A stretch of 64,000 nucleotides of DNA from Formivibrio citricus (GCF_900115065.1 NZ_FOVE01000008.1:62001-126000), one strand, 5' to 3'; counted from the first letter of the stretch, positions 30,288-40,102 are shown. The notes: generated by a model from the sequence alone, not told the origin. Numbers and translations are program-made.

Positions 30288-32177
30288 ATGAGCTCACCGT
30301 CTGCTTCACACAGCGCCCAATCTGGCTTGATCCTGGCTGCCTTGGGGGTGGTATTCGGCGATATCGGCACCAGCCCGCTTTATGCACTGAAAGAGTGCCT
30401 GATTCACATCGGTGGCCAGACCCCGTCTCCCGGACAGATTTTCGGCATCCTGTCGCTGATGTTCTGGTCGATCATGATGGTGGTGTCGTTCAAATACCTT
30501 TCCGCCATCATGCGCGCCGACAACAAGGGCGAAGGCGGTATTCTGGCCCTGATGGCGCTGGCGCAACGCGGGATGCCCGCCTCGAGCAAGCGCTCAAAAC
30601 TCATCATGATCATGGGCATCTTTGGCGCGGCACTGTTCTACGGCGACAGCATGATCACCCCGGCGATTTCCGTGCTTTCGGCCTTCGAGGGGATCAGCAT
30701 CATTTCGCACCGGCTGGACGCCTACATCATTCCGTTGACCATTGGCGTTCTGGTCGCGCTTTTCCTGCTGCAACAGCGCGGCACGGCGGTCGTTGGCAAA
30801 TTGTTCGGGCCGATCATGGTGCTCTGGTTTGCCACGCTGGCCACGCTGGGCATCATCAGCATCGCCCAGACACCTGCCGTACTGCAAGCGCTCAACCCGT
30901 GGCACGCCGTCGCCTTCTTCGCCGCACACCCCTTCCTGGCCTTCACCGCACTGGGCTCGGTCGTGCTGGTCGTGACCGGCGGCGAGGCGCTGTATGCCGA
31001 CATGGGTCACTTCGGGAAAAGCCCGATCCGCAAGGCCTGGTTCCTTGTCGCCCTGCCAGCGCTTTCACTCAATTATTTCGGCCAGGGCGCGCTCCTGCTG
31101 CGCGATGCTGCGGCAATCAAGAATCCTTTCTTTCTGCTGGCTCCCGAATGGGCCATGATCCCGATGGTGATCCTGGCTGCAGCTGCGACCGTAATCGCGT
31201 CGCAAGCGGTCATTTCCGGTGCATTCTCGGTCACCAACCAGGCCGTTCACCTCGGCTATTGCCCGCGCATGGGCGTGCACCACACCTCCGAGCATGAAAT
31301 GGGCCAGATCTACGTTCCGCAGATCAACTGGTTCCTGCTCGTCGCCGTCGTCTTGCTCGTCATATCGTTCAAATCGTCGAGCAATCTGGCTTCGGCTTAT
31401 GGCTTCTCGGTTTGTGCCACCATGGTGATCGAAACCGCGATTGCCCTGACCGTGCTGGGTCGAGGCGTTGCCGGTTCCTTGCGCTGGCTGGTCTACGGTG
31501 CGCTCGCCACCTTCCTGCTGGTCGATGTGGCCTTTCTTTCTGCCAACATGTTCAAACTGCTCGACGGCGGCTGGTTCCCGCTGCTGATCGGCTTGGTCAT
31601 ATTCGCTCTGATGACCACCTGGAAACGCGGTCGCTCCCTGCTCTCCGACAAGCTTCGCGAAGGCGAGCTGCCTCTCAAGGGCTTTGTCGAAAGCCTGGAA
31701 ATGGCCCCCCCGCAGCGGGTTGAAGGCATTGCCATCTTCATGACCGGCAGCTCCGATTCCGTGCCGCACGCCTTGTTGCACAACCTCAAACACAACAAGG
31801 TATTGCACGAGCAGGTGGTTTTCCTGACCGTGCAGACTGCAGACGTACCTTATGTGGCACGTGAAGAACAGGTCGCGGTCAAGAAACTGGGCAAGACGTT
31901 CTACCAGGCTGTTGCCACCTATGGCTTCAAGGACGACGTGAGCGTATCCGAGGTTCAGGAACTGATTACCCAGCAGTATCCGGAACTGGAATTCGATCCG
32001 ATGAACACATCGTATTTCCTGTCCCGTGAAACCATCGTCGAGGCAACGCGTCCGGCCCTGTCCTGGTGGCAGCGCCACCTGTTCTCGGTTATGTCGCGCA
32101 ATGCGATGCGCGCCACCGCCTATTTCGGCATTCCACCCAACCGCGTGGTAGAGATGGGCATGCAGATCGAGATGTAA
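30288..32177 (+). CDS. kup: Low-affinity potassium transporter Kup
   Basis: KUP/HAK/KT potassium-proton symporter of 629 residues with twelve membrane segments in the first 450 residues and a cytosolic C-terminal part. It opens with VVFGDIGTSPLYALKE, the family signature, then GEGGILALMALAQR and YGDSMITPAISVLSA. A -10-like TATAAT lies at 30244-30249. The Shine-Dalgarno sequence is weak. Transcribed alone, divergent from hisC. Confidence 0.95.
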   Translation: MSSPSASHSAQSGLILAALGVVFGDIGTSPLYALKECLIHIGGQTPSPGQIFGILSLMFWSIMMVVSFKYLSAIMRADNKGEGGILALMALAQRGMPASSKRSKLIMIMGIFGAALFYGDSMITPAISVLSAFEGISIISHRLDAYIIPLTIGVLVALFLLQQRGTAVVGKLFGPIMVLWFATLATLGIISIAQTPAVLQALNPWHAVAFFAAHPFLAFTALGSVVLVVTGGEALYADMGHFGKSPIRKAWFLVALPALSLNYFGQGALLLRDAAAIKNPFFLLAPEWAMIPMVILAAAATVIASQAVISGAFSVTNQAVHLGYCPRMGVHHTSEHEMGQIYVPQINWFLLVAVVLLVISFKSSSNLASAYGFSVCATMVIETAIALTVLGRGVAGSLRWLVYGALATFLLVDVAFLSANMFKLLDGGWFPLLIGLVIFALMTTWKRGRSLLSDKLREGELPLKGFVESLEMAPPQRVEGIAIFMTGSSDSVPHALLHNLKHNKVLHEQVVFLTVQTADVPYVAREEQVAVKKLGKTFYQAVATYGFKDDVSVSEVQELITQQYPELEFDPMNTSYFLSRETIVEATRPALSWWQRHLFSVMSRNAMRATAYFGIPPNRVVEMGMQIEM

Positions 32178-32300
32178 TTCCAACTCCAGAAAGAAACGAT
32201 ACTTTGTCATCGGCGCTTGCCGTGCTACCTGCACTGTCTGCGCGCCTCTTCCTCGTCTCGTTTCTATCTGGAACTGGAATAACCTCCGGGTTGCCCCAAC

Positions 32301-32327
32301 AACAACGCGGCCCTGCGCCGCGTTGTT
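32301..32327 (+). terminator. Hairpin between kup and pabB
   Basis: Perfect 11-bp stem AACAACGCGGC / GCCGCGTTGTT with a five-base loop. No run of T follows (GCTTATAAT), so termination strength is uncertain. Confidence 0.55.
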
Positions 32328-32342
32328 GCTTATAATCCCGCC

Positions 32343-33638
32343 ATGACGCAAATCCACACCCAATCGCTCTCCGCCGCGCCCGATCTGCTGGCGCTGCACG
32401 CTACACGGCGCGACCTGTTTCCGGCCCTGCTGCAATCCAGCAACACGGAAGGCTGGGACATCCTGTTTGCGCTGCCCGAAACGATGCGAATTTACCGCCA
32501 CGACGAAGCCGCCCGCTTTCTCGACGATCTGGCCGCCCTGTCACGCAGCCCCGCCATCGACACTACCCTGCCCTTTTCCGGCGGCTGGCTGGTCTACGCC
32601 GGCTACGAGCTGCTGGAAAGATTCGAACCCAGCGTACCGGCCTGGCCCGACCCCGCGTTCCCGGTCGCGGCGCTGATCCGCTGCCCGGCAGCGGTGCTGG
32701 TCGAACGTGGCAACGGCAAGGCCACGCTGGTCGCGGAAACGCTGACGCTGCTCGAAGAACTGGAATCCGCACTGCGCGAAGCCCCGTCCTGGACACCGAA
32801 CGCCGTGACCGTCGAAGAGATCGGTGAAGACGTGCCGCAAGCCTTCCTCGACGGTGTTCTTGCCTGCAAGCGCTACATCTACGAAGGGGACGTATTCCAG
32901 GTCAACCTTTCGCGCGGCTGGGATGTGAAACTCGCCGGCGGCAAGGCGGCAGACGTTTACGCCTGCCTGCGCCGCGCCAACCCGGCACCGTTTTCCGCGC
33001 TGCTCGACTTGGGCGAGATGCAGGTCGTCAGTTCTTCGCCGGAACGACTCGTGGAAGTGCGCGGCGACCTGATCCAGACCCGCCCGATTGCCGGCACCCA
33101 TCCGCGTTCGACCGATCCCGCCGAGGATGCCGCGCTGAAACAGCAACTGATCGACACCCCCAAGGAGCGCGCCGAGCACATCATGCTGGTCGACCTGGAG
33201 CGCAACGATCTGGGCCGGCTGGCCGTTCCCGGCAGCGTAGAGGTCAACGAGCTCATGGCCGTAGCAACCTACGCCTTCGTCCACCATATCGAATCCAACA
33301 TCCGCGCCCGCCTGCGCCCCGACATCAACGCCGCCGACATCCTGCGCGCGCTGTTCCCCGGCGGCACGATCACCGGCTGCCCCAAGGTACGCTGCATGCA
33401 GATCATCCGCGAACTCGAAGACCGCCCGCGGCTCGCCTATACCGGAAGCCTCGGCTACATCAACCGCGATGGCTCGCTCGATCTCAACATCCTGATCCGC
33501 ACCTTCATGCAGACCGGCAACCACCTGTATTTCCGCGCCGGCGCCGGCATCGTGGCCGATTCCGATCCCGAACGCGAACTCATGGAAACGCGCCACAAGG
33601 CACGCGGCCTGCTGCGGGCGCTGGGAGTCGCCGGATGA
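32343..33638 (+). CDS. pabB: Aminodeoxychorismate synthase component I with a TrpE-like PIAGT motif
   Basis: Chorismate-utilising enzyme of 431 residues that makes 4-amino-4-deoxychorismate for folate, with a glutamine amidotransferase partner not seen here. Motifs: YEGDVFQVNLSRGW, SSSPERLVEV, HIMLVDLERNDLGR, GTITGCPKVRCMQII and YFRAGAGIVADSDPE. At residues 248-252 it reads PIAGT, whereas E. coli PabB has PIKGT with a catalytic lysine; Ala250 is the anthranilate-synthase form. The ATGA overlap with pabC supports PabB. TrpE is the alternative. Confidence 0.82.
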   Translation: MTQIHTQSLSAAPDLLALHATRRDLFPALLQSSNTEGWDILFALPETMRIYRHDEAARFLDDLAALSRSPAIDTTLPFSGGWLVYAGYELLERFEPSVPAWPDPAFPVAALIRCPAAVLVERGNGKATLVAETLTLLEELESALREAPSWTPNAVTVEEIGEDVPQAFLDGVLACKRYIYEGDVFQVNLSRGWDVKLAGGKAADVYACLRRANPAPFSALLDLGEMQVVSSSPERLVEVRGDLIQTRPIAGTHPRSTDPAEDAALKQQLIDTPKERAEHIMLVDLERNDLGRLAVPGSVEVNELMAVATYAFVHHIESNIRARLRPDINAADILRALFPGGTITGCPKVRCMQIIRELEDRPRLAYTGSLGYINRDGSLDLNILIRTFMQTGNHLYFRAGAGIVADSDPERELMETRHKARGLLRALGVAG

Positions 33639-34471
33639 GGCTCGTCAACGGACTCCCGGCCGATTCGCTGCCGCTCGCGGACCGCGCGATCCAGTTCGGC
33701 GACGGCGTATTCAGGACGATCAAGCTCGTCGATGGCGGGCTGGCTTTCTGGAAACGGCATTACACAAAACTCTGCGCAGATTGCGTCGCACTGGGAATCG
33801 TCCCGCCGGAAGAGACCGACGTGCTCGCCGATATCCGTACGCTGCTGAACCGCAGCGGCTGGCGCTCGGCCACCGTCAAGCTCATCGTCACGCGCGGCGA
33901 ATCGGCACGCGGCTACGCCATCCCGCCGGACATTCACCCCAACCGCATCGCCCAGATCGCCCCGCTGCCAGCCTACCCGAGCAGCCTGTACCGCGATGGC
34001 GCCCGCGTGCGGCTTTGCAATGTTCGCGCCGGCTGGCAGCCGGCGCTGGCCGGCGTGAAACACCTCAACCGGCTGGAAAACGTGCTGGCGCGGCAGGAAT
34101 GGTCCGATCCGGCCATCCAGGAAGGGCTGCTGCTCGACCGCGACGGCCATGTGCTTGAAGGCGTCATGAGCAATGTGCTGGTCAAGCTCGACGGCCAACT
34201 CGTTACACCGCTACTGGATGGCGGCGGCGTGGCTGGCGTGATGCGCGAAGTCGCGCTGGAGGCGGCGCGACGTCTGGGCTGGCCGGTTGCCGAACGCGCC
34301 CTGACGCTGGACGAGCTGCTACGCGCCGAGCGGGTGTGGCTGAGCAACAGCCTGATCGGGCTGGTGCCCGTCTCAGTCCTCGATGCACAGCGCTGGAACA
34401 TCGACACCCATTGCGCACTGCATCATGAAATGATTCATTTTGAAAACAACGAGATGACTTGGCTGCTATAG
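33635..34471 (+). CDS. pabC: Aminodeoxychorismate lyase
   Basis: Fold-type IV PLP enzyme of 278 residues that releases pyruvate from 4-amino-4-deoxychorismate to give p-aminobenzoate. It starts [20 protein letters not shown] and continues [14 protein letters not shown]. The PLP lysine is in [13 protein letters not shown], and GVMSNVLVK and GGVAGVMRE are further family blocks. It overlaps the pabB stop by four bases, so the pair is translationally coupled. Branched-chain or D-amino-acid transaminase is less likely given the partner. Confidence 0.92.
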   Translation: MRLVNGLPADSLPLADRAIQFGDGVFRTIKLVDGGLAFWKRHYTKLCADCVALGIVPPEETDVLADIRTLLNRSGWRSATVKLIVTRGESARGYAIPPDIHPNRIAQIAPLPAYPSSLYRDGARVRLCNVRAGWQPALAGVKHLNRLENVLARQEWSDPAIQEGLLLDRDGHVLEGVMSNVLVKLDGQLVTPLLDGGGVAGVMREVALEAARRLGWPVAERALTLDELLRAERVWLSNSLIGLVPVSVLDAQRWNIDTHCALHHEMIHFENNEMTWLL

Positions 34472-34544
34472 TCGAAGTCATGCTCTGGCGGCCCCCTGCA
34501 TACACGAGGCAGGTATAATCGCGCCAATCATTCGAGGAAAAACC

Positions 34545-35201
34545 ATGACCCAGGACGAACTCAAGAAAGCCACCGCCGAAGCCGTCATCGCCTTCATCCC
34601 GGACAACTGCATCGTGGGCGTGGGCTCCGGTTCCACCGTCAACTGCTTCATCGACGCCCTGGCGAAGATCAAGGGCCGCATCGACGGCGCAGTATCGGCC
34701 TCGGAAGCCAGCTCGGCGCGCCTGAAGCAGCACGGCATCCGCGTATTCGACCTGAACGCAGTGGACCGCATCCCCGTCTACGTCGATGGCGCCGACGAGA
34801 TCAACCACCAACTGCAGATGATCAAGGGTGGCGGCGCGGCGCTGACGCGCGAGAAGATCATCGCAGCCGTATCCGACGAATTCATCTGCATTGCCGATGA
34901 AAGCAAATACGTTCAGGTGCTGGGCAAGTTCCCGCTGCCGGTGGAAGTGATCCCGATGGCGCGCAGCCATGTGGCGCGCGAGCTCGTCAAACTCGGAGGT
35001 CGTCCGGCTTGGCGCGAGGGCGTCGTCACCGACAACGGCAACTGGATTCTCGACGTGCACGGCATGGCTATCGCCGAGCCGGTGAAACTGGAAACCGCAA
35101 TCAACCAGATCGTCGGCGTGGTCACCAACGGCCTGTTCGCGCAGCGTCGTGCCGACCGGCTGCTGCTGGGCACGCCCGCAGGCGTGAAGGAATTCCGTTA
35201 A
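34545..35201 (+). CDS. rpiA: Ribose-5-phosphate isomerase A
   Basis: Interconverts ribose 5-phosphate and ribulose 5-phosphate. The protein has 218 residues, the standard length. Motifs: [58 protein letters not shown] and the catalytic Glu in that block. GAGGAAAAACC precedes the ATG, and TATAAT lies at 34514-34519 as a possible -10. Confidence 0.96.
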   Translation: MTQDELKKATAEAVIAFIPDNCIVGVGSGSTVNCFIDALAKIKGRIDGAVSASEASSARLKQHGIRVFDLNAVDRIPVYVDGADEINHQLQMIKGGGAALTREKIIAAVSDEFICIADESKYVQVLGKFPLPVEVIPMARSHVARELVKLGGRPAWREGVVTDNGNWILDVHGMAIAEPVKLETAINQIVGVVTNGLFAQRRADRLLLGTPAGVKEFR

Positions 35202-35209
35202 CCAGTGAC

Positions 35210-35230
35210 TTCGCCGGCTTTGCCGGCGAA
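35210..35230 (+). terminator. Hairpin after rpiA
   Basis: Perfect 9-bp stem TTCGCCGGC / GCCGGCGAA with a TTT loop, eight bases past the rpiA stop. The following sequence is only moderately T-rich. Confidence 0.55.
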
Positions 35231-35307
35231 ATTGCGTTATTGATTCGGCCATCAAGCGCCGTTCGTGGCAAAGCGTGGGCAAGAAACAGTGCGCGGGACG
35301 CACTTGC

Positions 35308-35390
35308 TTCCCCCTTTACCAAAGGGGGATTGAGGGGGATTTCAGCAGTGCTGTTCATGCCTGCGCCGCAAAATCCCCCCTAGCCCCCAT
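35308..35390. repeat. REP-like palindrome (copy B, uninterrupted)
   Basis: TTCCCCCTTTACCAAAGGGG, then GATTGAGGGGGATTT, then AAAATCCCCCCTAGCCCCC. It matches copy A at 2171-2590 once the MITE there is removed, and so acts as the empty-site reference for that insertion. The remainder of the rpiA-ppx gap holds only this, the rpiA hairpin and the 13-bp MITE-end match at 35461. Confidence 0.75.
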
Positions 35391-35460
35391 GCCCGCCCCT
35401 GATCCGGGAGCGAACGGATGGATGCAATAAACCCCGCTATTTGCTGGCCGACTCGCCAAA

Positions 35461-35473
35461 CTCTGTTGACGTT
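35461..35473. repeat. 13-bp match to the nested MITE end
   Basis: CTCTGTTGACGTT here equals the outer end of the 264-bp MITE at 40258-40521. There is no second end nearby, so this may be a solo remnant or chance. Confidence 0.3.
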
Positions 35474-35502
35474 TGACTTGCCATAGACACGAAAAGCCCG
35501 AA

Positions 35503-36999
35503 ATGACCGACTTGCCCGTTATTGCCGCAGTAGACCTCGGCTCCAACAGCTTCCGCCTGCAGATCGCTCGCGTCACGCCCGGTGGCGGGCTGCTGCCGCT
35601 CGATACGATCAAGGAAACCGTGCGTCTGGGCGCGGGGCTCGACGAAAACAAGTTCCTCGGCATCGAAGCGCAGAACCGGGCACTCGACGCACTGTCGCGC
35701 TTTGCCGAACGCCTGCGGGGCCTGCCTCCGGAATCGGTGCGTGCGGTCGCCACCCACACCTTCCGCGTCGCAAGCAATGCCCAGGAGTTTCTGCCTGAAG
35801 CCGAGGCCGCGCTGGGCTTTCCCATCGAAATCGTGGCCGGACAGGAAGAGGCGCGCCTGATTTTCATCGGCGCCGCGCACAGCCTGCCGATGACCAAGGA
35901 AACCCGGTTGGTCGTCGACATCGGCGGCGGTTCGACCGAATTCATCATCGGCAACCGCACCAAGCCGCTGCGCGCCGAAAGCAAGCAACTGGGCTGCGTG
36001 ACCTGGAGCCAGCGCTTCTTCCCGGACGGCAAGATCACGCCGGAGCGCATGGCCGCAGCCGAACTGGCCGCGCGCGGCAGCCTGCAGAACCTCGTCAACG
36101 AATTCCACAGCGGCCACTGGGACCGTGCCATCGGCACCTCGGGCACCGCCTCCTCGTTGTACGAATTGCTGGAACTCAACGATTACTCCCCCCAGGGAAT
36201 CACCCCGGAAGGGCTGGACAGGCTGCGCCGTGCGCTGCTTTCGGCCAGGAGCGTCAACAAGATCGAACTCAACGGCTTGCGCGCTGACCGCCGCCCCGTG
36301 CTACCGGGAGGTTTTGCAATCATGGCTGCCATTTTCGACATGCTGAACATCCGGCAAATGGGCGTCACCGACGGTGCCCTGCGCGAAGGCGTGCTCTACG
36401 ACCTCTTGGGGCGGCAAACCGACAAGGACGTGCGCGAGCAATCGGTGCTGCAATTCCTGCGCCGCTACCATGTCGACCAGGCCCAGGTCGCGCGCGTATC
36501 GCGCCTCGTACAGGAGCTTTTCGAACACCTGATGACGGAAAGCTCTGCGGAAATTTCCGAGCTCGCCCGCCATCTGGTCATGGCTTCCCGCTTGCACGAG
36601 GTGGGCATTTCCATCGCCCATTCCGGCTACCGGCGCCATTCCGCGTACATCATCCAGAATGCCGACATCCCCGGCTTCTCGCGCCGCGAGCAGGAACTGA
36701 TGGCGCGCCTGGTGATTGCTCACCGGGGCCGGCTCACCAAAGTCAATCTGGGCGAATTCAGCCGCGAAGAGCGCGGTGCGCTGGCCTGCCTGCGCCTGGC
36801 GGTACTGTTCTGCCGCGCCCGCCAGGATGATCTGCCCGCCGTCATCGGCTTTCGGCGCAACGGACAGGAATACACGCTGGAGCTGGAACCGGGCTGGCTC
36901 GAAGCGCACCCGCTCACCTCTCACGTGGTCGCCGAGGAAATCAGGATATGGCAAGAAGTCGGAGTAACACTCAACGTCATCCCCGCCCCGCTGGCCTGA
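35503..36999 (+). CDS. ppx: Exopolyphosphatase (Ppx/GppA family)
   Basis: Releases phosphate from long-chain polyphosphate; related enzymes hydrolyse pppGpp. The protein has 498 residues from ATG 35503. ASKHA-fold motifs: VDLGSNSFRLQIAR (phosphate 1), VATHTFRVASNAQEF, VDIGGGSTEFIIG (phosphate 2) and GTSGTASSLYEL. A C-terminal HD-like helical domain follows (about 310-498). The end overlaps corA by 52 bases. GppA cannot be excluded on sequence alone. Confidence 0.92.
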   Translation: MTDLPVIAAVDLGSNSFRLQIARVTPGGGLLPLDTIKETVRLGAGLDENKFLGIEAQNRALDALSRFAERLRGLPPESVRAVATHTFRVASNAQEFLPEAEAALGFPIEIVAGQEEARLIFIGAAHSLPMTKETRLVVDIGGGSTEFIIGNRTKPLRAESKQLGCVTWSQRFFPDGKITPERMAAAELAARGSLQNLVNEFHSGHWDRAIGTSGTASSLYELLELNDYSPQGITPEGLDRLRRALLSARSVNKIELNGLRADRRPVLPGGFAIMAAIFDMLNIRQMGVTDGALREGVLYDLLGRQTDKDVREQSVLQFLRRYHVDQAQVARVSRLVQELFEHLMTESSAEISELARHLVMASRLHEVGISIAHSGYRRHSAYIIQNADIPGFSRREQELMARLVIAHRGRLTKVNLGEFSREERGALACLRLAVLFCRARQDDLPAVIGFRRNGQEYTLELEPGWLEAHPLTSHVVAEEIRIWQEVGVTLNVIPAPLA

Positions 37000-38057
37000 A
37001 AGTCTGGCCCAGCGCCGCCAAGGCCGGCTGCGCGCCGGGAACGTTGGTCTATGTCGGCGAGAACGAAGCCAGCGAAACGCTCGCCACCCTCATCGAATAC
37101 GGCGAGGGCGAGAACGACTACCGCGAAACCACCTTCGCCTCGCTGGAAAAAGGGCGCACGTTCGAACCGCTCTACCAGACGCAATGGCTCAACCTGCACG
37201 GCTTGGGCAACGTCGACCTGCTCCAGCTTGTGGGCGAGCGTTTCCACCTGCACCCACTGGTCCTGGAAGACATCCTCAATACCGGGCAACGGCCCAAGGT
37301 CGACGTCTATCCGCGCTACCTCTTCATCACGACGCGCCTCGTGCACGTCAGCCCCGAGGGCGAGATCGGCAGCGAGCAGATCTGCATCATCCTGGGCGCG
37401 CATTACGTACTGACCATCCAGGAAAAGCCGACCGGAACCTTCAATAGCATCCGCGACAGCCTGAAAAGCACCCAGGCGCAGATCCGCAAGCTGGGCGCCG
37501 ATTACCTCGTCTATGCGCTGCTCGACAAGCTGGTCGACCGCTATTTCAGCGTGCTGGAAGTGCTGGGCGAATGCATCGAAACGCTGGAAGAAGAAATTTC
37601 CACCGGCCCGAAACCCGAACACCTGCACCGCATCCAGAACCTGCGCCGCACGCTGCATTACCTCAAGCGCGGGCTCTGGCCATTGCGTGAAGTTATCAAC
37701 ACCCTGCAACGCGACGAAGCCGACCGCTTCCACCCCGAGACCCAGCTCTACCTGCGCGACGTCTACGACCACACCATCCAGTTGATCGAAAGCGTGGAAA
37801 CCCTGCGCGATCTGGTAAGCGGACTGCAGGACACCTACCTGTCATTGCAGACGCACCACACCAACATGCAGATGCGCATGCTGACCGCGATCACCACCGT
37901 GTTCATGCCGCTGACGCTGATCGCCGGCATCTATGGCATGAACTTCAAGTTCATCCCGGAACTGGAATGGCACTGGGGATTTTATGCGGTGCTGGGCGCA
38001 ATGCTCGTGATCGGTAGTTCGCTGGGGCTGTATTTCCGCAGGCGGAAGTGGTTCTGA
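36948..38057 (+). CDS. corA: CorA-family magnesium/cobalt transporter
   Basis: Pentameric inner-membrane divalent cation channel of 369 residues. A large cytosolic domain (1-305) carries LVLEDILNTGQRPKVDVYP, followed by two C-terminal membrane helices. The pore-entry GMN motif is in GIYGMNFKF, and the basic C-terminus is RRRKWF. The ATG at 36948 has CAGGA directly upstream and lies inside the ppx frame, giving a 52-base overlap and probable co-expression. The first 30 residues are Arg/Pro-rich and may be poorly conserved. Confidence 0.94.
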   Translation: MARSRSNTQRHPRPAGLKVWPSAAKAGCAPGTLVYVGENEASETLATLIEYGEGENDYRETTFASLEKGRTFEPLYQTQWLNLHGLGNVDLLQLVGERFHLHPLVLEDILNTGQRPKVDVYPRYLFITTRLVHVSPEGEIGSEQICIILGAHYVLTIQEKPTGTFNSIRDSLKSTQAQIRKLGADYLVYALLDKLVDRYFSVLEVLGECIETLEEEISTGPKPEHLHRIQNLRRTLHYLKRGLWPLREVINTLQRDEADRFHPETQLYLRDVYDHTIQLIESVETLRDLVSGLQDTYLSLQTHHTNMQMRMLTAITTVFMPLTLIAGIYGMNFKFIPELEWHWGFYAVLGAMLVIGSSLGLYFRRRKWF

Positions 38058-38189
38058 TCCTCTCTCACCGCGGGGAATGGAGTAGAGCAAGAAGCCTGGC
38101 CGTTGCGCGTGGGCCGAGACGAGGGACGTAAGTCTGGCACGGACTCATTGCCACCAGATACCCCCTGCGAAGAAAGCCCGATGTAGGGC

Positions 38190-38482
38190 TAATGCCGTTA
38201 CTGAAGGATTTATGCGCCTGCGGCGCGGGATTTACAGCCGGTTCCGACCGGCAGGCGGGAAAGGGATTTGTCTCGCCAAATCCCCTTCACCCCTAGGCGA
38301 GCCCACTCCGGCGCCCCTACAGGGTTCCCTGCGATGCTCGCAAGACGCGGCGGCTGCGCAACTCGGCCTGCGGCCTCAGACAGTGCTCGCCGAATTCCCG
38401 CGCCTTGCTGTGCTTCTCAGCGCCTTCCAGGGCAGGACGTGCTGCAAACAGCGCTGATCAAGAAAATGCCGTTTGCTTGGCT
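38190..38482. mobile_element. IS4-type MITE, copy 2 (degraded right end)
   Basis: Begins TAATGCCGTTACTGAAGGA and follows copy 1 through the same 250-base core with scattered changes. The right end is eroded (AAAATGCCGTTTGCTTGG) and runs up to the stop codon of the minus-strand argO gene, whose TAA may derive from the element's terminal repeat. No clear target duplication remains, which fits an older insertion. The rest of the gap after corA shows nothing recognisable. Confidence 0.75.
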
Positions 38483-39111
38483 TAAAAACCATTGACGACA
38501 TGGCGCACCAGCACAGCTGCCAATACCCACATGGTCAGGCCGATCAGCCCGTCCAGAATCTGCCAGGCCTTGGGTTTGGCAAAGAAAGGTGCCAGCCAGC
38601 GCGCGCCAAATCCAAGAATCCCGAACCAGCACAGGCTGGCCGTGCTGCCCCCCAGCACGAACCATCCGCGCAGTTGTGCGGGCTGTTGGGCACCGATGCT
38701 GCCGATCAAAAGCACGGTATCCAGGTAAACATGCGGATTGAGCAGCGTAAAGGCCACTGCTTGGGCCATCGCCGCGCCACGGCTAAGGCCTGCCTCGCCT
38801 TTGGCGGCCTGCAATTGCTGAGAATATCGCGCCCGGCGTAGCGCCTGCAACCCGTAGAAAGCCAGGAACGCGGCACCGGCCAGCGCCAATACGCGCGCCA
38901 GGCCGGGGTTATTTCCCAGCGCCTGCGCCATGCCCATGACCCCAGCCATGATCAGCACGGCATCAGTCATGGCACAGAACAGCACGATGCTCCCCACATG
39001 CTCGCGGCGCAGCCCCTGGCGCAGCACGAACGCATTCTGCGCGCCAATCGCAATGATAAGGCTGAAGCTCAGAACCAGACCCTGAACAAAAACAGGGAAA
39101 TACATTGACAT
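38482..39111 (-). CDS. argO: LysE/ArgO-family basic amino acid exporter
   Basis: 209-residue inner-membrane protein with about six membrane segments that exports arginine or lysine. The N-terminus holds the family block SLIIAIGAQNAFVLRQGLRR, and the middle has the NPHVYLDTVLLIG motif. GGAG precedes the ATG. It is divergent from an ArgP-type regulator, the classical pairing, which strongly supports function. Its 3' end abuts the degraded MITE copy. Confidence 0.93.
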   Translation of the reverse strand: MSMYFPVFVQGLVLSFSLIIAIGAQNAFVLRQGLRREHVGSIVLFCAMTDAVLIMAGVMGMAQALGNNPGLARVLALAGAAFLAFYGLQALRRARYSQQLQAAKGEAGLSRGAAMAQAVAFTLLNPHVYLDTVLLIGSIGAQQPAQLRGWFVLGGSTASLCWFGILGFGARWLAPFFAKPKAWQILDGLIGLTMWVLAAVLVRHVVNGF

Positions 39112-39205
39112 GCGCTCCAGGAAACGAAGGGAACGCCAAGATTGCCTGCCCTCTCAAATGAAGACAAACTATCGTTACTAAATCAACTTTAGAAAAACTG
39201 AACCA

Positions 39206-40102
39206 ATGCTGGACTATGCATCCCTTTTCGCAATGGCTGCCGTCATCCGTGAAGGCAGCTTCGAGCGCGCGGCCCGCGCACTCAACGTGACGCCATCGGC
39301 CATTTCACAGCGCATTCGGCTGCTGGAGGAACGCGTCGGATGCGCGCTGGTGGTGCGCGAACAGCCTTGCCGCGCCACGGAAATGGGGCGACGCCTGTGC
39401 CAGCATGTCGACCGTGTGCGCCTGCTCGAACAGGAACTGCAAGAAGCGCTGCCGACGCTCGCGCCGGAGGGGCTCGTCAGGGTGACCTTGCCCGTTGCGG
39501 TGAACGCCGACAGCCTCGCCACCTGGTTCGCGCCCGCGCTGGCCGGATTCGCCGCCGAAGCCCCCGTGCTGATGGAGGTCGCCGTGGACGACCAGGACCA
39601 TACTTCGGAATGGTTGCGCAGCGGCAAAGTGCTGGCCGCCGTGACCGCCTCGGCCCGCCCGACCGCCGGCTGCAACAGCCAGCCCCTGGGCGCGATGCGT
39701 TACATGGCCGCCGCCAGCCCGGCCTTCATGACGCGTTACTTCGGAAACGGGGTCGGCGCCGGCAACCTGACTCGCGCACCCAGCCTGCTCTTCAACACCA
39801 AGGACGAGTTGCAGACGCGCTGGGCGCATCGCTTGTGTCATCGGCATGTGGAATTGCCCCGCCACTCGCTGCCGTCGTCGCAAGCGTTCGTGACCGCAAC
39901 ACTGGCCGGCATGGGTTGGGGGATGCACCCCGAAGCGTTGATTGCCCCGCACCTTGAGGACGGCTCGCTCGTTGAACTGGTTCCGGGCACCCCGCTGGAC
40001 GTGCCGTTGTACTGGCAGCACGCGCGGGCCGCATCGGCCCTGCTCGACGGCCTGACCCGCCAGATTCTGGCCGCCGCACATTCCGCGCTGATCGCGTGCT
40101 GA
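39206..40102 (+). CDS. argP: LysR-type regulator ArgP
   Basis: 298-residue regulator that activates argO in response to arginine and is antagonised by lysine (family knowledge). The HTH reads ERAARALNVTPSAISQRIRL, and LLFNTKDELQTRW and SSQAFVTATLAGMGWGMHP are typical ArgP blocks. About 94 bases separate it from divergent argO, where the ArgP site should lie. It ends 45 bases before MITE copy 3. Confidence 0.92.
   Translation: MLDYASLFAMAAVIREGSFERAARALNVTPSAISQRIRLLEERVGCALVVREQPCRATEMGRRLCQHVDRVRLLEQELQEALPTLAPEGLVRVTLPVAVNADSLATWFAPALAGFAAEAPVLMEVAVDDQDHTSEWLRSGKVLAAVTASARPTAGCNSQPLGAMRYMAAASPAFMTRYFGNGVGAGNLTRAPSLLFNTKDELQTRWAHRLCHRHVELPRHSLPSSQAFVTATLAGMGWGMHPEALIAPHLEDGSLVELVPGTPLDVPLYWQHARAASALLDGLTRQILAAAHSALIAC

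Noticed and set aside
32331-32343. TATAAT placed so that pabB would be leaderless
   Set aside because: There is no -35 hexamer at a suitable distance, and the hexamer directly follows a hairpin. Too weak to call a promoter.
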